A stretch of DNA of 64,000 bases from the NCBI GenBank assembly GCA_947184155.2, contig CAMXCT020001557.1, positions 796,423 to 860,422 of the forward strand, in the 5' to 3' direction. The notes under the pieces were generated by a model. It searched no databases. It had not been told where the DNA came from and saw only the letters and a program-made list of their open reading frames with translations. Each line of letters starts with the position of its first letter. The first letter of the stretch is position 1. Positions 58,543 to 64,000 of the stretch are shown here, piece after piece. Source of the DNA: Cladocopium goreaui. Its lineage: Eukaryota > Sar > Dinophyceae > Suessiales > Symbiodiniaceae. Both the position numbers and the translations under genes were made by a program.

Positions 58543-58846
58543 CCTTCACTTCAAAGCCCCACAGCAGTATTTCTCACAGGACATATTGATCAGCATTATT
58601 TCTTGCAGGCGGCAGGCCGCAGGAGGAAGGCGGCACGGAGCCGGCAGGAATTCTAATTGAAATGAAATGCATAATAAAGGAAAGTGTCTTCAAGTCATCG
58701 GCCAAGCAATTTTTTGTCATGAAGGCCTTCACATGGTTTGCTTGGAAGAAACACAGAAACATTCCCGTCGAAACTTGCAGGAAATTGGCGCGATGCTTTC
58801 TATACATAAGTTTTTCGCATGAATTTTCCTTTGCTGGGTCTGGGAT

Positions 58847-59674
58847 TGGTGGAAAACAACCGATTTTCCGGCGAGTTTCCGTTCCCCAAGTGAATGATTC
58901 TTGGAAGCCTGTCCATTTTCCGGCGAGTTTCCCTTCACCAAGCCACGATTTCTTGGAAGATTGCATTTTTTCCGGCGAGTTTCCTGGAAACTCACCAGAA
59001 ACTTTTTGAAGCGCTAGAAACTGTTTGAAATGCTGTTTAAGTCCAAGAAAGCTTTTGACACCCTTTGACCTTGAAATGGGGGCATTCCTCACCAGATTCT
59101 CGACCCAAAGTTCAACATTTTTTTTCTGGTGAGTTTCCAGGAAACTCACCAGAAAATTGTGCTTTTAACATGAGCCACGTTTTGATAACTTGTGCTTGCT
59201 GTCAAAGTTTTCTGTATATTAGGCCACAATTTACAAAGTGAAAACATGCAGGGGCATGGTTTTATATACTATGTGTGGGTTTTTCTGGTGAGTTTCCTGG
59301 AAACTCACCAGAAAAAAATGTTACACTTTGGGTCGAGAATCTGGTGAGGAATGTTACACTTTGGGTCGAGAATCTGGTGAGGAATGCCCCCATTTCAAGG
59401 TCAAAGGGTGTCAAAAGCTTTCTTGGACTTAAACAGCATTTCAAACAGTTTCTATAGCGCTTCAAAAAGTTTCTGGTGAGTTTCCAGGAAACTCGCCGGA
59501 GAAAATGCAATCTTCCCGAAAACACTGACTCCTCAAACGGAAACTCGCCGGAAAAGGGACGGGCCTCCCAAAAATCACTGACTCTGGGAACGGAAATTCG
59601 CCGGAAAATGGACCGGCCTGTAAGAATCATTGACTTTGGGAACGGAACCTCGCCGGAAAATAGGTTGTTTTTTG
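58847..59674. repeat. long imperfect inverted repeat (foldback element)
   Basis: A left arm (about 58,847-59,157) is repeated as its complement on the right (about 59,281-59,674), around a 120-base centre. Shared words: CCGGCGAGTTTCC, CATTCCTCACCAGATTCTCG, GGTGAGTTTCCTGGAAACTC. The right arm contains an extra local duplication (TTACACTTTGGGTCGAGAAT twice). No coding function. It lies between two minus-strand genes. Confidence 0.8.
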
Positions 59675-59901
59675 CCAATGTACCAAGCTCACCAAAAGAA
59701 AAAAAACACGGGGAAATTGACTGGAAACATGTCTATAACTTTCTGAATTCAACTTGCGTTGCACTGAAAATGGGCCTCAAGAACCCCAAGACATGCCAAG
59801 GAAAAAAGTGTAAGAATAACAACACCTCGGACAAACCTGGGTTGAACAGCAGAATCAACATTTAAACCAAACGCATAAATGCTTCAACCAAAAGAGCCAA
59901 G

Positions 59902-60562
59902 TCACGCTTGCCACAGCTCCAGCTCCTGCTCAGCCTTCTGCACTTCGGTGTCAGGGTCCATGTTCTCGATGCAATCTGCCCCCTTAATCACCGCAAACAC
60001 CAAGGCAGTGACCCGCGAGAAGCCTTTGCCGACCAAGCTGACCTTACCCTCAGTCTTCTCTGCCATGACAGAAATGCCTTCTCTGCTGTCGTACCCAGCA
60101 GGGTTTCGCAAAATGTCAGTGAGGCAGTTGGTCCATTGAACCCACCGTGGGAGATCCGTGACAACGTCCGAATCACCTGCAGCGCAGGGGTTCACAAAGC
60201 CTTTTTTCCTTGAAAGCATGAAGCTCCATCCACAACACGTGAAAGCAATGCCTTCAACGTACGTACACAAACAAAAAAGTATACATTTCAGTATGAAAAG
60301 GTTGGAAGGCAGCAAACGAAACTTTAGAAAAGTTAAAAACGCCTGGTCCACGGATTTGAGTCCGAGTCAGAATGAACGCTTCAAGGCTGACAGTGTTGGG
60401 TGGAGACACCTCGGAATACTCTGGAATGTACTTGTTGAAGATGTTCATCAGTTCAGTCTCGAGAGCGCCTGCTGGCTTCTTGTACTGCTCCAAAGCCCAC
60501 AAACAAGGGTGATCCTTTCCCTCCGTAGCAGCGTTGATGACACCCTGCGTCAGCACAATCCA
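59902..60562 (-). CDS. two exons of unknown function, possibly C-terminus of the DNA methyltransferase
   Basis: Exon A (60,562-60,343) begins WIVLTQGVINAATEGKDHPC and ends at a GC donor (CCAG|GCGTTT). Exon B (60,251-59,902) begins IAFTCCGWSFMLSRKKGF and ends with EQELELWQA and a stop. The join is in frame through Gly. There is no start codon near exon A, which begins in phase 0 after GAAAG|T. It may therefore be a 3' extension of the methyltransferase by alternative splicing (a GT donor lies before that gene's last codons), or its first exon is missing. No domain recognised. Confidence 0.55.
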
Positions 60563-60807
60563 CTTTCAAAAAAATAAATGAATCTAAATGATGTACACAT
60601 ACAGTTAGTTTCATTGATTGGTGTGCATGATGGAGTCTTGTTGGTCGATCCTTAAAAATGATTGCAGTGAAATGAAATGCAACAAGGACAGCGACTGCTT
60701 GACCGCCCCTGGTTTTTTTTTATCAATGCCAACGCATGCAATGAGTGAAGTTGTTAGAACAACTACAGCCAGTCAAGGTCCCTTCGGCTAGGAATTGACC
60801 AAGTTTT

Positions 60808-62337
60808 TCAGGACAACTCCTTACGCTCCACAAACATCAACGCCGTTAGCACTGCCAAAGCAGCACAAGGTCCGAACATGGCGTTTCCTGCCATCTCCAC
60901 ATTCTGCGCATTGCTCAAATGGCTTGGCCACTTGATGTGGTCAAGGCCAAGCTCTGCTGAATCGGACTCATGGATTGGCCACCCTTGCGCTCGAAGCAAT
61001 TGCATTCCTGAAAGGAACTGCCTCTTCTTTGGGAAATACAAGCTGTTGCTTGTTGTCCTTAACGTTGGAAGGCTCCCGTCACTCAAGGAAGTCACAGGCC
61101 GCCCCGATGACTGCCTCAAATCAAATACCGTCACATTGCTCCGAAGCTCCTTGTTCTTGACCATAGCCTGGTATTGTTTGAGATGCTTGGATTCGGAGGG
61201 GGTCATCTTTCGAGTGGACTCGGAATCCGGGTCTGCCGTATAGATCAACGGGCTGAGACTCGCCGGCTTCTGGATCATGCAAGGCTGCACACACTCCAGC
61301 CATGAGCAGCAAAGAGGAGGACCAACTTCAGCAGGACCAGCCCATTTCGTTTTGTGCTTGTTGTAAAGGAGGTAGTACTGTCTGGGTCGCGCCATAGGAA
61401 TCGAAAAGACTTCTGGTGGGTTGAGCGTCGCCTTTGAGATCTCATACATGTCCCCCAAGCTTCCCATGATCAATTCCTCCGGGTACCGTTCCACGTTCTC
61501 GAAGATCAGGACATGAGGCGCAGTCCGTCGCACCTTTGCCAGCCACGCCTTCCCAGGGCCCATTCTGCCATCATGCAACGGTACAAGAAAAAAGGAACCA
61601 ACACCCTGAAATTTTGAAACAAAACAAAAAACACTTTCAGCAACCCTGAAAGCCTCATGGCTTTCATATCGTGGATCATCGGTGCCCTTTCCCTTGCCAA
61701 AAGCGCTCCATGGTGGGCAAACTGGTCCAGCTAGCTCAACATCGAGGCCCCCAGTCGTCACACTCTGGCAGCTGCACATTCGCTGGTGTGTGTAGCAATG
61801 AGCTTTCTCGGCTAAACTTGAGCAGCTTGGAGGTCTTTTGCCCTTGCCTTCTTTCAAGCCTTTCACCAGGTCTTTGATATCTCCAAAGCAACAACGACTC
61901 GGCCACCTGCAGCGAATCACACTTTGGCAACTGGAATCCCAATCAAGAGCATGGCCCAGGTTGACATCGACACCCTGAGTCTTGGCTAAAGCTTCGATGG
62001 TTGCCTCTGCCACTCCACATCCTGTAAAGCTTGTAGTCAGGCTGCCAGTCTTCAACTTCATCAACGCTTGCTTGACTCTGTCCTCACCATAATGCGAAGC
62101 CATGGAGCCGACAATGTGCTTCGGCAATAAAAATGTGTCCTTCACATCTGAGATCTGTGTCACGATGTGACTGCCAGCAGCGGGCAACCTGCGCGGGCTG
62201 CGGCTGCGATCATCATCATGGTTCCTTCGGGAATTGGCCATTCGAGCCCAAAATGATTGTCGTGAGGCACCGGCAGGTTCCTGGGGAGCAGCGCGCTGAC
62301 CACGCTGGCTCATGGATTGAAACAGGCTTTGCAACAT
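60808..62337 (-). CDS. C5-cytosine DNA methyltransferase (509 codons)
   Basis: Transfers a methyl group from SAM to cytosine C5 in DNA. Motifs are in family order: I, FTGCGVAEATI (about residue 104); IV, GPVCPPWS with the catalytic Cys about 207 (Val replaces the usual Pro before Cys); VI, FENV about 279-282; VIII, ARPRQYY about 316 (usual QxRxR form changed); the target-recognition side LPTLRTTSNS and LRAQGWP; and X, AGNAMFGPCAALAV about 483. The N-terminus (1-60) is Arg/Ser-rich with a possible nuclear signal (RSRSPRR). The frame is open upstream of the chosen ATG. A 39-nt GT...AG segment around residue 231 (about 61,606-61,644) could be an in-frame micro-intron. Neighbour: a DUF7869-type gene 120 bases upstream on the same strand. 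From memory, dinoflagellate mobile elements are known to carry such enzymes. Confidence 0.85.
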   Translation of the reverse strand: MLQSLFQSMSQRGQRAAPQEPAGASRQSFWARMANSRRNHDDDRSRSPRRLPAAGSHIVTQISDVKDTFLLPKHIVGSMASHYGEDRVKQALMKLKTGSLTTSFTGCGVAEATIEALAKTQGVDVNLGHALDWDSSCQSVIRCRWPSRCCFGDIKDLVKGLKEGKGKRPPSCSSLAEKAHCYTHQRMCSCQSVTTGGLDVELAGPVCPPWSAFGKGKGTDDPRYESHEAFRVAESVFCFVSKFQGVGSFFLVPLHDGRMGPGKAWLAKVRRTAPHVLIFENVERYPEELIMGSLGDMYEISKATLNPPEVFSIPMARPRQYYLLYNKHKTKWAGPAEVGPPLCCSWLECVQPCMIQKPASLSPLIYTADPDSESTRKMTPSESKHLKQYQAMVKNKELRSNVTVFDLRQSSGRPVTSLSDGSLPTLRTTSNSLYFPKKRQFLSGMQLLRAQGWPIHESDSAELGLDHIKWPSHLSNAQNVEMAGNAMFGPCAALAVLTALMFVERKELS

Positions 62338-62461
62338 GATTGAGTTGCCAGTCAGGCAAGTTTGAGCCGGAGCACTGAAAAAAACTGAAGATGACTAAAG
62401 GTACTGACCAGAAGGATATGAAACACAAGTACACACCAATCAAAAATGAACATGATGATTC

Positions 62462-63964
62462 TTATTCAGCCTCTACCCACTCGGGCGACGCTGGCTTGCC
62501 ACGCTTAGGGGCACCTCCGCTTCCACCACGAGAAGCGCGTTTACCAGGCATTGAGCCTTTGACAATCAATGCCTGCCCTCAGAACTTGAACCAAAAACTC
62601 TAGGAAGATAACACCTACCTGCTTCCAAGATGCAACACAAACTGTGCTTGAGATATCTTGGGATATTTGGATTGAGTGACTCGCATTGACTCACATTCCG
62701 GGCTACAAATAAACTCATGGTTCCAAACTGTTTGCATATCTGCATCTTCAAGATAGAAAACAGAATCTATCTGCTGGCACTGCATTGCCGTTTTGTCCAG
62801 AAGGCCAGGTTGGTCAAAGCACAACCGATCACAAGATGTTCACAAGAATCCGCTCACTGTCCCCTCATGTGCACATTGGTTTCCATCCCAGGCACCAAAA
62901 GGACTGGCAAATTGCATGGACGGCGCAAAGTCATGGACAGCTCGGGGTCTCCAGCGCATTGATGTAACCAAGTGAGTGGTGGAAAGTTCACATTGTTCCC
63001 CCGGCGTCCTGCAGCCAAGTCCTGCAAATACCGGATGGATCTAACAACCCGACTTTCCTCCTGGCTGTCCAGCAAAATCAAGGCACACCGCAGCCAGCCT
63101 TGTGCATCTGCCGGCTCATTTGCAGGCCGCACCGCCGTTGGAGCACGACCAAACTGCTGCAAGAAACGATCCAGGAACCCATGCGGGATGGTGACTTGAA
63201 GGGACTGGCTTATGTTGGTATCCCACAAGTATCTCTTGACGATCATGATGGTGTCCAGCCCGTTAGGCTCAATGCCCAGCAACCTTCCAGTAGCTGTGCG
63301 AGGCTGTAAAATCTCCAAGTCATCCCGCGGAACATCTTTTCCTGAGGTCCACTCTTACAGGGGGGTGGATTTTTAAACTTTAACGCGTAAAGGGACACAA
63401 AGTTCAAACAAATCACTGTAAAGCAAAAAAAGTTGCCAAAGCACGTCAAAACCCAGGGACTCCAAAGCCAGATAAAGCAGTGGTTGGCCGTCAGATCCAG
63501 CTTGAGCCCACCAGAGATGCTGATGCCGAATCCATTCATGTAAGTTGCCCAGTCTCGCACAGACTCCAGAACAGAGACATGGATCTCGGCAGCCCCAAGG
63601 AAGCTTTTCAATGTTGGTCTGCGAAGAATTGCCTCCACCTCCTTCGCCACTGCCCAAATGTCAGGCAAGTAATCACAGAATTGGAATGCCCGTGAAATGA
63701 CACCAAAAAGTTGGTCTAAGATGTTATGCGTGTGGCCTTTGATGTGCTGGACAAAGGCCACGGACTGAAAGCAGGCCCTCTGTTGGAGATGGGCGAGAAA
63801 CATCATCAAGGTCTGGCACTTATTCTCACGGACGGTATTGTCCGTGAGGACAACGAGTTCGGCCGGCAGTTGCAATCCACGAGATCGCGCTGTTGCCTGG
63901 CAATTTTCCAAACACCGTGCCAGGACTTCGCAAGTCATGGACCCGTCATGGGCCTGGACTGGGT
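62462..63964 (-). CDS. DUF7869-type (transposase-like) protein, 3' exons
   Basis: The gene enters from the right edge. Exon 1 (63,964 to about 63,480) carries LPAELVVLTDNTVRENK and GHTHNILDQLFGVISR; an Asp-rich strand followed by GHTHxxxDxxFG is, from memory, the signature of the DUF7869 domain, which has a DDE-nuclease-like look. Exon 2 (about 63,351-62,956) reads RDDLEILQPRTATGRLLGIE to WLHQC; exon 3 (62,779-62,623) reads CQQIDSVFYLEDADMQTVW; exon 4 (62,577-62,462) reads PGKRASRGGSGGAPKRGKP and ends in a stop. Joins after exons 2 and 3 need GC donors. The basic tail could bind DNA. The start and N-terminal domain lie beyond the window. Transposase activity is inference. Confidence 0.65.
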
Positions 63965-64000
63965 CTGCAATGAAAAAATCAATGGAATGGTGAAATGCCC

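Noticed and set aside
43620..63964. The right block as a retrotransposon carrying a methyltransferase
   Set aside because: I found no reverse transcriptase (YxDD), integrase or RNase H motif in the readable exons and no long terminal repeats; the 530-bp duplication is internal.
1..64000. tRNA, rRNA, riboswitch or bacterial promoter features
   Set aside because: No cloverleaf, rRNA core or bacterial-type operon was seen; AT-rich runs that resemble -10 boxes are microsatellites.

Overview
The window reads as nuclear DNA of a dinoflagellate, most likely from the Suessiales/Symbiodiniaceae or a relative (inference; no species marker is present). The evidence is sequence-internal: very small exons in long introns, frequent GC splice donors with AG|G acceptors, introns packed with short terminal-inverted-repeat (TIR) elements, a retrocopied gene preceded by what looks like a relict of the dinoflagellate spliced leader, a ubiquitin-like/RCC1-like repeat gene fragment of a type I remember from dinoflagellates, and genes laid out as one-strand blocks (left part +, right part -) meeting at about 40-42 kb. 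I saw no rRNA, tRNA, CRISPR array or bacterial operon signal.

Left part (1 to about 40 kb, + strand). The best gene is a catechol-O-methyltransferase-like SAM-dependent methyltransferase. I could reassemble it from eleven tiny exons (21 to 93 nt) between 21,887 and 39,431. All joins keep frame, and seven of the ten donors are GC. Further candidate exons upstream (8,367; 16,384; 17,398; 19,390; 19,905) are Pro/Ser/Ala-rich and may be its N-terminal part. Weaker exon candidates include a PPR-like one at 222. Between exons lie at least eight families of 85-130 bp TIR elements. One of them (6,790-6,916) coincides almost exactly with an intron. Three retrocopy-like or broken gene pieces sit in the spaces between exons: an RCC1-like fragment (about 14 kb), an unidentified minus-strand fragment (32 kb) and a glycosyltransferase-like pseudogene (36 kb).

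Centre (39.5-43.2 kb). AT-rich repeats, a 1.1-kb array of Ts and CCCTTAGC-type units, a 0.65-kb array of about 60-bp units carrying a near-palindrome, and an ATCT microsatellite separate the two halves.

Right part (43.6-64 kb, - strand). Multi-exon genes follow each other on the minus strand. From the right edge they are: a DUF7869-type (transposase-like) protein, a C5-cytosine DNA methyltransferase, two C-terminal-type exons that may belong to it or be a separate gene, a long protein of about 970 residues that I do not recognise (four exons), a Lys/Glu-rich protein, a one-helix membrane protein, and an Ala/Pro/Lys-rich protein with a dual-specificity-phosphatase-like domain. I saw none of the left-half TIR families here, and this block has its own repeat. 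I suggest it may be (part of) a large mobile element that carries its own DNA methyltransferase; this is a hypothesis, since neither end has been found.
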